From assembly GCA_047967505.1 (NCBI GenBank), contig CM106540.1: 64,000 nt of DNA, one strand, 5' to 3'. A program made the translations under genes and the position numbers. This DNA comes from Dipteris shenzhenensis. Its lineage: Eukaryota > Polypodiophyta > Polypodiopsida > Gleicheniales. Shown piece by piece: positions 44,831 to 56,234 of the stretch. Within the stretch, counting starts at the first letter, position 1; each line of letters starts with the position of its first letter. The notes under the pieces are model-generated. The model had not been told where the DNA came from. It searched no databases and worked only from the letters and a program-made list of their open reading frames with translations.

Positions 44831-45367
44831 CTAAGGAATATAAGTTATAACCCTCCTAGCTGAGGTTGCCTGGGAAGAACCTTGCATGCTTGCCCAACTG
44901 GCCATGAGTGTGTGAACGGTGTTAGCCCAAATATTGGCCAAGATGTGCAAGGGATGGACCTGAGATCTGTCTAAGGCCTCTGTGCATCTAGCCCTCCAAA
45001 TATGCCAAGCAGTGATGCTAGCCAATATCTCCCAAGCTGTATCCCCATCAGCATGTACTGGTCTATAGCGGGAGATAGGCACATCCTTAAGAGAGCAAGT
45101 CTCGACTAGGTGACGTCGAATCAATATGGCCCAAGAAGCATCTTGCCACTCATAGAAGATCTGAGGCCCTGATAGGGAGAGCCAAGCCACAGATCCCCAT
45201 GTCATGAAGAAACGAGAAGGAGCAAAAGTACTAAGGACCCTGGCAATTCCCATCCAAATGGATCTCGCATGCATGCAGTCCCATAAACAATGATGAATCG
45301 ACTCATTAGTAGACAAGCACCTAGAACAAGTGGGGTTTGCCCCAAATCTAGACTTCCACCTGTTCAT
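44831..45367 (-). pseudogene. LINE b zf-RVT C-terminal domain (178 codons open)
   Basis: The start MNRWKSRFGANPTCSRC with STNESIHHCLWDC gives the CxxC...HHCLWDC zinc-binding pattern of the zf-RVT domain, followed by a Trp-rich region (SVAWLSLSG, WQDASWAILIRRHLV, AWHIWRARCTEAL). It ends in an Arg-rich tail. This is the best-preserved part of the LINE. Confidence 0.8.
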
Positions 45368-46152
45368 TGCAAGCCCTCCATGAATAGAAATCCAAAAAAA
45401 TAGAGTGACCTTTCTATTTCTTCAGGATCTCCAAAGCCTCCGCTCTACAAGACCCTCTGCAAACTAGCAAAACCCTGATAACTCTCCCAATGAGGGGCAT
45501 TGGAAGGTCTCCAAACCTCTACAATTGGTCTAGAACCTCCTAGCATTACTGACCGTGTAAGCAAAAAAAGGAACGCTCTTCTCTTGGTTCCCTACAACAA
45601 TCCATTCCCACTCTCCTGGGTCCCACTGAAGAAATTTTATCGGCACTCCTCCAAAGAACCACAACCTCCAAGAACCCGAAAGATAAAGACGTGGGCTTGG
45701 ATCAATATGCCATGCAGAGTCCTTCCCTTGATGCAAAAAGCCTATGATTCTGACAAGCTAAAAAGGCAAGCCCAAAAGAATATCCTTTGAAGAAATAACC
45801 AGCCTGCCACCTACCTGTACATCAAAAACCAAGGCATCCTCGTGTGCTCCCAAAAAAGCTATAATCTATAGAGGAATGCCTATCCTCAAAAAAGCCCCCA
45901 TCCACACGGAGCAAACAATGGGCCTATCATCTATATCCACCTAGTCAAGGGGAAGGGTTGCATCAATCTGAAGTATCCTCCCTACATATCCTCTGAGGTG
46001 ACTAATCGTTTGCTGTTGACAAACTTCTGGAAGCCTCTTGAAGGCTTTTTAGGAACCTACGGAGGTGGCATGGCCTCAGACCACTGCATATAGTGAGACA
46101 TACCAAGATGCCTACCATGCTCATCAAGTATACTGTCATTTCACATAATTGG

Positions 46153-47500
46153 CTACTTGTCAATCTCTTTGATTGAGGAGAGAGGAACTCTCCGGAGGGT
46201 ACTTCTGAAGCTGGCCCAAGCCTTCAGAATCGCAACCATAAGCGGGGAGTATGGAGATATGAGGTGGGCTGAGGTGAAGATCCATCTGGTGTTGTCCATC
46301 CAATCTCCCCCTGAGGAGGGGCTGCAAGCCTGAATACCGTGAATGAAGAAGTTTTTCCAAGGCTCATCCCTAGGACTAAGTCCTCTAACCACAAATTTGC
46401 AAATCAAGGCCCTGCATTGCAAGTTTGTATCTACAATGTTTAGACCCCCCTCTTGTGTGGGAAGGATCAAGGTGTCCCAAGCTACTCTGGCAACAATAGT
46501 GTTTGCAGTGCCATCCAGCCCACTCCATAAAAAATTCCTGATAGGCCTTATGAGCTGAGTGATACAATCTTTGGAACTACACCAATAGAAGCACACATAC
46601 CAGGCTGTGGCCAGCAAAACTTGGTTCACAACCACCACTCTGGATGCAAGGTCCAGAGGGATGCAAGGTCCACAGTCTACCTAAACTCCAAAAAAGGAGT
46701 TTCCTCCTAATGCTCTCCAACACAAGAGCAAACTGTTGCAAAGAAGAGATTCCCAAACCGACCTGGCATCCTAGGTATCTGACTGACACACCCCTCTGAA
46801 TCCAAGTGAAATCTAAATCAGCCCGCCAATCTGGAGTGTCATCGTCACAAATCCAAAAGCCATTCGACTTGTTCCAATTGATGTGAGCACCTACTACGAT
46901 AAAAAACAAATCCAAAGCTATCCTGAAGGAAGTGAGAGTCTAAGGAGAGGCCTCCAAGAAGATAACAGTGTCATCTACTAACTCGTAATCCACAAGGTCC
47001 TCTTTCTGTCTAAGTAGAAGTCTGAGTCCAAGAATGTCAGCTCGAGACCAGAGAGAGAAAAATGCTCATAGCCTCAGCCACAAAGAGGAAAAGAAAAGGC
47101 ATCCCTGATGGACTGATTTGGAAATCTGAAACTTGTCTCCCCTAACGTCTCCTATGAGCTCCCTATGAGCACCTGGCTGTGGGCTGACTTGTACAAGATC
47201 GAGACCCCTCTGATCCAAGCATATGAAAATCCAAAGTGATGAAAGGTGCCCTCCAAGAATTCCCAATCTCCCTATCATAGGCTTTTTCAAAGTCTAGGAG
47301 TAGAATTGCGAGCTTTTGACCGCTCTGCATGGCCCATTGCGAATCTTCCCAAAAGGAGAATATATTATAAAAAATGCTTCTGCCATGAACAAACCCTATC
47401 TGTGTATCATGAATAATATTAGGGAGTAATGGATGCAACTGCAGCTAGATTGCTTTCGCCAGGATTTTGTAACAAATTCCCAATAGAGTGATGGGTCTCC
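46153..47500 (-). pseudogene. LINE b reverse transcriptase
   Basis: Pieces: HPLLPNIIHDTQIGFVHGRS, KLAILLLDFEKAYDR (first catalytic Asp), SPSGMPFLFLFVAEAMSIFL and DYELVDDTVIFLEAS, where the usual (F/Y)ADD reads LVDD. These are followed by HINWNKSNGFWICDD, RYLGCQVGLGISSLQQ and the region from VNQVLLATAWYVCFYW to NFLWSG. Several frameshifts and stops separate them. Confidence 0.78.
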
Positions 47501-48149
47501 ATTGCGATACTAATTTTTGCAACCCCCTTTTGGGATTAAATGTATGAGACCCTTCGTAAGTGAGCTAGGCATCTCACAGGAGTCCCAAACGCCCTGCAAG
47601 GCTAAGGTGATGTGATCCCCAATCACATCCCAAAAGGTTTAGAAAAAGGAGGGTGTAAACCCATTTGAGTCTGGGCATTTCCCCTTATGAAGGGCAAGAA
47701 GAGCAGTCTTGAATTCTAGGTTGGTAAAAGGTGCATCAAGAGAGAGTCTCATATCTGGACTCACCAACCTAGGGATACATTGCCAAATGACCTATCTGGC
47801 ATCATCTAGAACCACACTATCAGGATCTGCTGAAAGAAGGGAGGCGTAAAAATCTGTAGCTATGCACATGATGGCATCTGGATCTGACTGCAAAACTCCA
47901 TCTAAGTCAATAAGCTGAGAGACACTCTCTCCGCTATGTCTGGGGCCATGAGTAGAGAAGAGCTGCTTATTGACTCTACCTCCCATTTGTATCTAGAAGG
48001 ACTCTCATGCATGAAAGGCAAACTTTGCTCTCTGATCCAACAAAATCTACTGATGAGCCCTTGCTACAGCAAGGCGCTCCTAAATCCAAGCATCAAGTGG
48101 CCTCTTCTACTTTTCCCTCTGCAAAGCTTCCAACTGTTGCTAGCGCACA

Positions 48150-48703
48150 CCAATCTCTAGCCTGAGAATCTCACGTCTCCTTGTACTAGCAACTAGAGAT
48201 GATAAAAGTCGCTAATATCAGAGAGGGCTGCTGTCAAAAGTGAAGGGGAGGGCACTCCAACTTGCACATGAGAAACCCAGATCGGCAAAGCTACCTCTGA
48301 GAGGTCCTCCTTTGCATAAAGGGTATTAGGATTCCTAATGCTGGCAGAACATCCTCTCAAATGCGGCTCAGAAACCATTAGAACTAATAGAAAGTGATCC
48401 GAAGTGGAAACCTCAGGAGCAATGCAAACTAATCCTCCTCTATCCAATCATCAACATAAAATAGATCAATCCATGCATGGATAGGCATGTGGGGCCTCTT
48501 GTTCGACCGAGAAAACATGAGTGACTATGGACTAAGTGTGAAAAGCATCATCAAGCCAAACATCTCTGCCACTGAAACTGAAGAGGAAAGCATCCCACAC
48601 TGCCCTCTCCAAAGAATGGATGCCGCCGACTCTGGCCCCTTTTTTATATGAGGGTAACTCTACCATGTTGAAGTCCCCTCCTATGACCCATGAATCTGCA
48701 ATG
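48150..48703 (-). pseudogene. LINE b endonuclease (EEP) remnant
   Basis: SWVIGGDFNMVELPSYKKG is the GDFN motif; further on a SxDRxxV-like site is damaged and STSDHFLLVLMV is the conserved SDH motif. The N-terminal part is missing because a Copia A LTR begins at 48,704. Confidence 0.75.
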
Positions 48704-49210
48704 GGACCGCACTGAGGGTAGATGGAGCATTTCCCGGGGTAGCCCACTCTCAGGTTACGAGGCCCGTTTGGAGCCCCAGATGATCCCAGGTGGCTCTGGG
48801 CTAAACGGGGACCATAGGTTAGTTGCTCTATTCAACGCCACGGTTCTAACGTGTGGTCGGTGGCCTATTTCGAGACCGACCTCTAGTCGGCCGTTTTGGG
48901 TCGACTGGGTCGGTCTCCCAATTGTGTCTAATCGACTACAACTAGTGGCTATATAAGAGTAAGCCCGTGAAGCCCATAATCATCACCGGCTATAGCAACC
49001 CTAATTCCTTAGCATCCAGCCTCTGTCCTCTACTGTTTCGAGCACGCCATCGAAGCTTCTCACACAGGAGCGCACGGTTGGGAGGCAGCGCCATCTATTG
49101 TATCAGTTTTACAGTAATCAAATTTTTGATTCTCCATACTATCTGCTTTTCTCTCTTGCATGCGAGATCCTGTTATCTATTGAGCACAGACGTTGTATTG
49201 TTTTCTTACA
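48704..49210 (+). repeat. Truncated Copia A solo LTR, opposite orientation
   Basis: About 507 of the ~722 LTR bases are present, ending ...gttttcttaca exactly at the LTR terminus at 49,210. The first ~215 bases are missing at the join with LINE b (48,704). No primer site or coding region follows, so this is a solo LTR. Confidence 0.85.
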
Positions 49211-50431
49211 TATTTGTCATGTGAGGTGATGCACCACCGTCGATGTACCAAGGATCCTGTTCTGCTTGGTCGACTTGATAGCGAAAATCCTCTTTTGGAT
49301 TGCAATTAGTGTCTAGATACACTATATCAGTCGTTTGCATTTCCTCGTTTGCAAGAAACATATTCCCATGTTCATTTACAAAATGATTGTGACTAGAATG
49401 TCCACCACGATGATTTCCTCTTCTGTGGAAATTCCCTCGATTACTGCTGGATTGACTGCCTTGGTCATACTTCTTCTTATGGCAATCTCTTTCATAGTGT
49501 CCAAACTTATGACAGTAGTTGCACTGGATGTTTGACACGTTGGTGGATGCATTCCCTTATTCTTGGAATCTTCCTTGATTGGAATGATTTCCTCTTTGCT
49601 GATGTTGATGTTGCTGAGGATGAAGCTGATACTGATTTTGACTTTGCTGATGACTTTGTTGGTGATGATGACCACTTTGCTAGAATGATCTATCTGTGCC
49701 TCTACTTCTATTTGAAGTTGTGAATGCCTGATCATTAGAATGGCCTTTGCATGCATGAATGGCCTGAGTCCTGAGTTCTTCACCAACTAAAGTTCTTCTA
49801 ATGTCCGAATTTGTTGTCGGATGGCATTACTCTGGACTAGATTCTTGTATCCCTCTCCTAGTCCATTCAGGTTGACTTGAACCATTTTTGTTGGATTCAT
49901 AGTCTCTCATGCTGCTACGAGTTGATTGTTGTAGTCTTTGATCCGGAGTACGTAAGCATGATCGGTTTCGCTACTGTTGCGAAAACTCTAGTTAATTTGG
50001 TTTCTCAATGTGAGAATCTTGGAAGTGTTCATGGACTCGTAGAGAGCTGCAAACATATCCCATGCTTCTTTTGATGTCTTGACTGTGTTGAGCTATCTTA
50101 GCATGACATCTTGCACATTCTGCTTGATCAGATGATATGCATACTTATCTTTCTTATCCCATTCTGCCTGAGCTCAAGCAATGGCAGGAACTGCTATAGG
50201 TGTGGAGACTGTTTGCGTAGCTGGAGATCCTACTATAGATCCTGCTGCTGGTGCTATGACAATAGGTGTAGAGCTACTACTAGCTGGATCATCCAATGGT
50301 CTAGGTGTAGACCCATGGACATACTCCCATTTGTACTGAAGTACAAGAATGGTCTCCATTCGGTATTTCCATGTGCCATAATTGGAGTTGTCTAGCTTAG
50401 TTGATGCCTCTAGATTGAGGTTGCTAGTCAT
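49211..50431 (-). pseudogene. Copia C Gag and protease start
   Basis: The open start (50,431-50,174) reads LDNSNYGTWKYRMETIL, typical of copia Gag, with a Pro/Ser/Thr-rich linker; the capsid segment continues with frame breaks. A zinc knuckle CNYCHKFGHYERDC stands near 49,510, followed by an Asn/Arg/Gly-rich linker and a protease motif YIDGGASPHMTN in which DSG has become DGG. Sequence then ends against the solo LTR. Gag and the first residues of protease only; family differs from A and B. Confidence 0.82.
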
Positions 50432-51061
50432 AGAGATGGTGCAAGAAATGTACTCAAAGTGTCATGAAAATCACTATCTAAATCAACTGCAGAACACTGA
50501 CTATGTCAAGTGAAATCTGAACTATTAGTGAAGGTAGAACTGCAATATATATAAGCCAATCTGAATTACAAGGCTTGTGGCAAATGATGCTGGGAATAGC
50601 CAAGAGGCTTTACAAGGTTGAAATGATGTGCACAATGCCGTGAAATAGCCAAATAGGCTTTACAATGATGGCATGTGTGTGTGTAATGTGCTATCTGCCC
50701 TCTGAACAATGGGGAATGCCTCTGAACACTCTGAAGTTTGCTCATTGAATTGATGAATGTCAGGTTTCAGGTAATGTGATGATGTGAAACCGTATGTGAG
50801 CATAGGGATTGACTCCGAGTAGGAACTAGTTGGAAATTTCGGGAATGGCTTAGATTGGCAACTTGGGGAAATTTAAAGCATCCCCTTTAAGGCGATCTAG
50901 TCTACTTCTTAAATATGACATGTTCCCTCTAGCTTAAATTCAATATTGGGGGAAAAAAAAGGGCCCCCACCCCTAATGTATAAGCTTATGCCTCATTTCA
51001 AAAAAAACCCCTATTGTACACTCACGTGATATCATAAGTTTCCCCCTGTGAATCCCCCAGG
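50432..51061. other. Copia C leader and flank, no gene
   Basis: Non-coding sequence upstream of the Copia C gag start. Two related phrases, atagccaagaggctttacaa and atagccaaataggctttacaa, at about 50,594 and 50,645 show local duplication. Confidence 0.45.
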
Positions 51062-51160
51062 ATTGTACATAACTGGGGTTAAGGCACAGTGACCTTTAAC
51101 CCCCACAACCTCCCACTTAAAGGACAATGTGCCTTTAAGGGAGAACAATTAGTGAGCATA

Positions 51161-52665
51161 CTATCCAATGCCCATCAATACACGACAATACTCAAACTGC
51201 TGACTAGGTAGACTCTTCGTCAGCATATCTGCAGGGTTATCATCTGTATGAACCTTGACAAGCTCTATGCGCTTGTCCTCAAGTACCTCCCTGATGAAAT
51301 GGTACCTGACCTCAATGTGTTTGGTCTTTGCATGAAAGACCGGATTCCGTGCTAGCTGAATAGCACTCATGGAATCACTATGCAATGTCGGTACACCTGT
51401 ATGAATCCCCAAATCTCCCACTAGCCGATCAAGCCATATAGCCTCCTTGCAACCCTCTGTGGCTGCAACGTACTCAGCCTCTATGGTAGACAAAGCAACG
51501 CACTTCTGTGCACGAGACATCCACGACACTGCACCACCTGCAAAGGTGAACACATAACCAGAAGTGGATCTCCTACTATCCACATGCCCTGCATAGTCTG
51601 AATCTGTGTACCCAAGTACACGCATGTCTCCTTTACCAAAGCAAATGCACATCTCCTTGGTACACTGCACTTAACTGCCTCCCAATGCCTCTTTCCTGGA
51701 TTAGCCATATACTGGCTAACAACTCCCATTGCAAATGCAATGTCTAGTCTAATAGCTATCATAGCATACATAAGACTCCCAACAGCTGATGCATAAGGAA
51801 CCTTGGCCATCATGGCCTTTTCCTCATCTGATTTGGGACTATCTGTATGACTCAGTTTCACATATGGAGGCAATGGAGTACTCACTGCCTTCCCCCCCTC
51901 CATATTGAAACGTTGTAATACTTTTGTAACATACTCTTTTGTGAAAGCCAAAGGAGTTTCCTACTCCGATCACGCGTGATGCGCATACCAAGAATATGAC
52001 CTGTAAGTCCCAAATCCTTCATATCAAAGGCCTCATGCAATTCGGCCTTTAATGCATCTAGCTCATAAGTGTTCTTGCTAGCCAATAGCATATCATCCAC
52101 ATATAGTGCCAAGATTATCAGGCTATTATCCTTAGCCCTTTTAGTGTAGAGGCAGTGATCAATTTCACTCCTTCTAAAACCCTGGGACTGAATGAAAGCA
52201 TCAAACTTCTGATACCATTCTCTAGGTGCTTGCTTAAGACCATAGAGACTCTTCTTTAGCTTGCAAACTAAATGCTCTTTGCCCTTTTCTTCAAAGCCTT
52301 CCGGCTGCACCATGTAAATTTCCTCATGCAAATCCCCAATGCAAGAAAACTGTCTTGACATCCATCTGCATAAGCTCCATATCCTCTAATGCCACTAGTC
52401 CAAGCATGCATCTAAGTGTGGTCATCTTCACAACCGGAGAGAATATCTCATCAAAGTCCACACCCTTCTCTTGCTTGAACCCTTTAGCAACCAAACGGGC
52501 CTTGTACCTAGGCACATCATCACCTGTGACCTTCATTTTGTAGACCCATTTACATGGCAATGCTTTCTTTCCATGTGGCAAAGAAACCAAGTCCCAAGTC
52601 TTATTCTTCATAAGTGAACTCATCTTTGATTGCAATAGCATACTCCCACTTGCATTGATCCTCAC
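51161..52665 (-). pseudogene. Copia B' reverse transcriptase and RNase H, frameshifted
   Basis: Overlapping open pieces 52,665-52,324, 52,361-51,882, 51,951-51,481 and 51,670-51,161. RT motifs QMDVKTVFLH and LYVDDMLLAS are present. RNase H is better kept than in B: ALSTIEAEYVAATEG, SDSMSAIQLARNPVFHAKTKH, and a complete C-terminus with DNPADMLTKSLPSQQFEYC. Indels at about 52,340, 51,940 and 51,665 break the frame. Confidence 0.9.
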
Positions 52666-53836
52666 GCATCATAGCGTCTTTGTAGCAAGAAGGCTCCCCG
52701 CAATCAGTAAGCATCACATAGTCTACCCCTGGAACAAACCTATCAGGTGGTCTAGACACTCTAGATGATCTTCTCAAGGGCATTTCAGCTTGCTGTCCCA
52801 CCTGCATATTAGCCACATTTGGCTCATCATTTCCACCAATAGATGATCCATCATCTACCCTTGATTGTATACCTGTGGGAGTACTTGGTGGTACCATTTC
52901 TTGCATATTTGGTGCATGGACAGCTTGCTGTCTATCAACATAGGCAGGTGGATTCACATCCTGGAAAGTGATTCTCCTCATTTCCACATCCCTCATGGGT
53001 GCCTTATGCATCTTCTTATCATTGAAGGCCACATCATGGCTGCGTATGATCTTCTTTGCTTCTGGATCCCAGAGACGATAGCCCATCTCTCCACTTTCAC
53101 CATAACCTAGAAAGATGCATTTCCTAGACTTAGGATCTAGCTTCTTTCGAAGCTCTTTTGGCACATGTGCATATGCCTCACACCCAAATATATGCAAATG
53201 AGAGTAAGAGGGCTTCTTGCCACTCCATGCCTCTTCAGGAATACTACCATCCAAACTCTTACTAGGTGATCTATTGATCACATGCACTGCAGTCTTCATT
53301 GCCTCAGCCCAAAAACCACCAGAAAGACTTGCATTGGAAAGCATGCATTGCAACCTTTCTTGAATGGTACGGTTCATCTTTTCTGCAACTGGATTTTGCT
53401 CTGGAGTACGAGGGGATGTGAGCTCCCTCTTAATCCCACGTGTATCACAGAAATGCTGAAAGTCATGAGAGAGATACTCTCCACCATTGTCAGTTCGTAG
53501 GCATTTAAGCGTTCTACCTGACTGATTCTCAACCAAGGCCTACCATTTCTGAAATACCTGGAACACATCACTCTTCCGAGCTATAGCATAAGCCCACACT
53601 TTCCTAGTTGCATCATCAATGAATGTCACATAGTATTCAGCCCCGCCTAATGACCGTGTAGGCATGGGACCACATACATCTGAATGCACCAAATCAAGCA
53701 TTTCAAACTATTTCTTTCCCCTTCTTTTATGGGCTGATTTAGTCTGCTTCCCATAGAGACAGTGCTCACAAAATTCAAAATCAGAGAAACTCAAATGTGG
53801 TACATAACCCAAACGGCATAAGAGTTTCATTCCATT
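52601..53836 (-). pseudogene. Copia B' integrase
   Basis: From GKQTKSAHKRRGK through HSDVCGPMPTRSLGG to RTDNGGEYLSHDFQHF and QNPVAEKMNRT the three catalytic acids are present. Stops lie at 53,837, near 53,708 and 53,537. The open part 53,536-52,601 (311 codons) also has the hinge and the SSRVSRPPDRFVPGVDYVML segment leading into RT. Confidence 0.9.
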
Positions 53837-55234
53837 CTAGCTCATGTGCCCCAACCTGCAATGCCACAAAGAAGTGCTTGGCTGCTCGGTTATTGCAACA
53901 ACATGATCAAATACCCCTGATACATGTAAGGGATACAAAGTCCCACACTTGGCACCCCTAGCCAAAAGCATAGAGCCCTTTTGAATTTTCCAACTTTGAA
54001 AGCCAAAAGTGATGTGAAAACCAGCATCATCTAGCTGACCCACTGAAATAAGACTCTTGGTCAACTTAGGCACATGTCTCACATGTTTCAAAACAAATGC
54101 AGACCCATTTGCAAAAGAAAACTTTATGTCACCTGCTCCCACTATGTCACATGCATAGTCATTTCCAAGATGCACACAACCTGTCTTTCCACTATCATAA
54201 GTGGAGAACCATTCCCTATGGGGAGTAACATGGAATGAAGCACCAGAATCCAAAATCCAATCCTGGGAATATGCATCATCTGAAGTGGTAAGCAACTCTG
54301 CAGATAAACTAGACATGAAGAGAACATCATTGTCACTATCATGTGTGACTACATTGATCTCCTCGATCTTCACTTTTCCTTTGTCCTCCCTTGGACTCTC
54401 TTCCTTTTGATTTGCACCCCAATTTGCATTCTTTTTCTTATCCTTTTGCTCTCTTTTCAGCTTGTAGCAATCCTTTTTCATATGGCCCTTCTTGCCACAA
54501 TGGTAACACTCAATGTTCCGTGCCCTGGATTTGCTACGTGACTTCACTCTTTCTTGGGACTTCCCCCTGAACTGTGATCTACCCCTTTGTACATTTAAGG
54601 CTGCATCCTGCTTGTTGCCATCCATAGACTTCCGTCTAATCTCCTCGGCCAACAAGCTACCCACAACATCATCAAATTTCAGTACTCCGCCAGGTGCAGG
54701 GTTACTGACAGCTGTACGGAAGGTATCCCATGAGGATGGCAATGAACATAAGAGAAATATTGCCTTAGTCTCCGCATCAAAATTCATTTTCTGAGCCTGA
54801 AGCTGGCTGAAAATAATATTGAATTCATTCAAGTGAGAAGCAATGGAGACCCCTTCCTTCATTTGTAGCTCAAACAACCTCTTCATGAGGTAAACTTTAT
54901 TAGAGGCAGTTTCCTTCTCATAAGTGGCACACAGTTTCTTCCACAAATCTTCAGTAGTCTGCTCATTTACTACTGTGAAATAAACTGACTCTGCAAGATG
55001 AAGTCTAATAGTAGACTTTGCTAATGCATCCAACTCATTCCAATCATCCTCATACATATTTGCAGGCTTAGCTTCAATCCCTCCCAAGGGTTTAATCTGC
55101 TTCTTTTGAATAAGCACATCCCTTATTTGTTCTTTCCACAAAGAAAAGTTTGTCCCATCAAACTTTCTAATGTTGAAAAACTCCTTTTCAGACATGGAAG
55201 AGGATGCCATGATGCAAATAAAGCAAAATCCCAA
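53837..55234 (-). CDS. Copia B' Gag-protease, open for 465 codons
   Basis: Gag and protease are in one uninterrupted frame here, unlike in copy B: FDGTNFSLWKEQ, LPSSWDTFRTAVSN, the zinc knuckle CYHCGKKGHMKKDC, then WILDSGASFHVTP and the pre-integrase start HCRLGHMS. The likely start is the second Met at 55,210 (MASSS). The frame ends in a TAG where B has a Gln codon. It could still encode Gag and protease if transcribed, but the element has no 5' LTR. Confidence 0.85.
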   Translation of the reverse strand: MGFCFICIMASSSMSEKEFFNIRKFDGTNFSLWKEQIRDVLIQKKQIKPLGGIEAKPANMYEDDWNELDALAKSTIRLHLAESVYFTVVNEQTTEDLWKKLCATYEKETASNKVYLMKRLFELQMKEGVSIASHLNEFNIIFSQLQAQKMNFDAETKAIFLLCSLPSSWDTFRTAVSNPAPGGVLKFDDVVGSLLAEEIRRKSMDGNKQDAALNVQRGRSQFRGKSQERVKSRSKSRARNIECYHCGKKGHMKKDCYKLKREQKDKKKNANWGANQKEESPREDKGKVKIEEINVVTHDSDNDVLFMSSLSAELLTTSDDAYSQDWILDSGASFHVTPHREWFSTYDSGKTGCVHLGNDYACDIVGAGDIKFSFANGSAFVLKHVRHVPKLTKSLISVGQLDDAGFHITFGFQSWKIQKGSMLLARGAKCGTLYPLHVSGVFDHVVAITEQPSTSLWHCRLGHMS

Positions 55235-56076
55235 ATGCTAGTGCCTCAAGAGAGAATCACACCAAATACCAGGTGCACCCAAATGTGTATGCCACAATAG
55301 AGTGAAATATCACCAAAACTCAAAACTCAAAGCATCTGACTCATGTGCATATACTATGCATCCATATGAGCAAATCTGGCCCAAAAGAAAATGCCAATAA
55401 GTGCCAAATGACTCAAGCATAAACACTGTCCACTGGCATATGCATCAATAATATCTCATCCAAGAGAGCATAGCACTATCAGTGCATCACCTGCAATGTG
55501 TCAAAGCTGTCCCTCAGCATAAAATAGCATCCATGTGCAAAGCGTCCATAAAAAATAGCATCCCACAAGGCAATTTGGGCCTATCAGCGCATCCAACAAG
55601 GACCGCAATGCATCCAAATGGCCTATAAATCATCCATTGCAACCCAATGCATACCACGAATGAGCGCACACTGCTCAAACTGCAACCAGAGTGATCTGCA
55701 TAAGGTATGCTCAAGAAATCATAGTCCCACGGTAATGTGCGCTACTGAAAATAGAACGTGAGATGCTTCAAAACATGGGCGCCATTGCATAATCGGACTC
55801 AACAAGAAAATCTGCAAATATCTCTCTTCTGCCAGAACTCCAAAATCCCAACCGATGAGTGAGAAATGGGAGTCAACACTTATCCACTGCCATGTGGCAT
55901 AAATCTAAGGTTTCAAAACCTTAGTATGAAAAATGCATAACAGAGAGACGAAATCGAATACACAGAGATTTATAACTCTGAAAATCCTCCACCGAATCAC
56001 GCAAGAACTGATAGGTAGGGGTTTTTGGGCGCCCGGAATGCAATGGGACAGACGGTTTTGGAAACCGTGGTCTCAA

Positions 56077-56234
56077 TCAGTGCTTTTATTCAAGGGAAAT
56101 CCTCATCAACAAGCTTATTTACTCAAGGTATGAAGTGCATAATTTGTGCACTAGGTGTTTACTTTGTATCAAAATTGTTTGCCACACACACACACATATA
56201 CACATATCGAGAATTTTCTAATATTATCGCATCT
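56077..56234. other. Junction between Copia B' and the satellite array
   Basis: About 160 bp belonging to neither neighbour, with a short (AC)n run near 56,185-56,205. No gene. Confidence 0.5.

Larger units (their letters stand above)
44613..48703 (-). mobile_element. LINE b, long but degenerate, 5' end replaced
   Basis: A minus-strand non-LTR retrotransposon with endonuclease (48.75-48.2 kb), reverse transcriptase (47.5-46.6 kb) and C-terminal zf-RVT (45.37-44.83 kb). Its 3' terminus is marked by a T-run on the plus strand at 44,616-44,624. The upstream part ends at 48,703 against a Copia A LTR, which has replaced the start of the endonuclease. Frames are broken throughout. Confidence 0.82.
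51062..56076 (-). mobile_element. Ty1/copia element B', close relative of element B
   Basis: Very similar to element B throughout gag-pol and leader. Its left LTR is cut to the last 46 bp (51,062-51,107), followed by a purine-rich tract (acctcccactt on the plus strand). Its right end stops at 56,076 inside the leader, before the primer site and 5' LTR. It keeps sequence that B has lost (RNase H segments at 51.22-51.30 and 51.35-51.39 kb), but lacks about 20 bp near 51,666. Main breaks are TAG at 53,837, a TAG near 53,537 and frameshifts at about 52,620, 52,340, 51,940 and 51,665. Confidence 0.92.
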
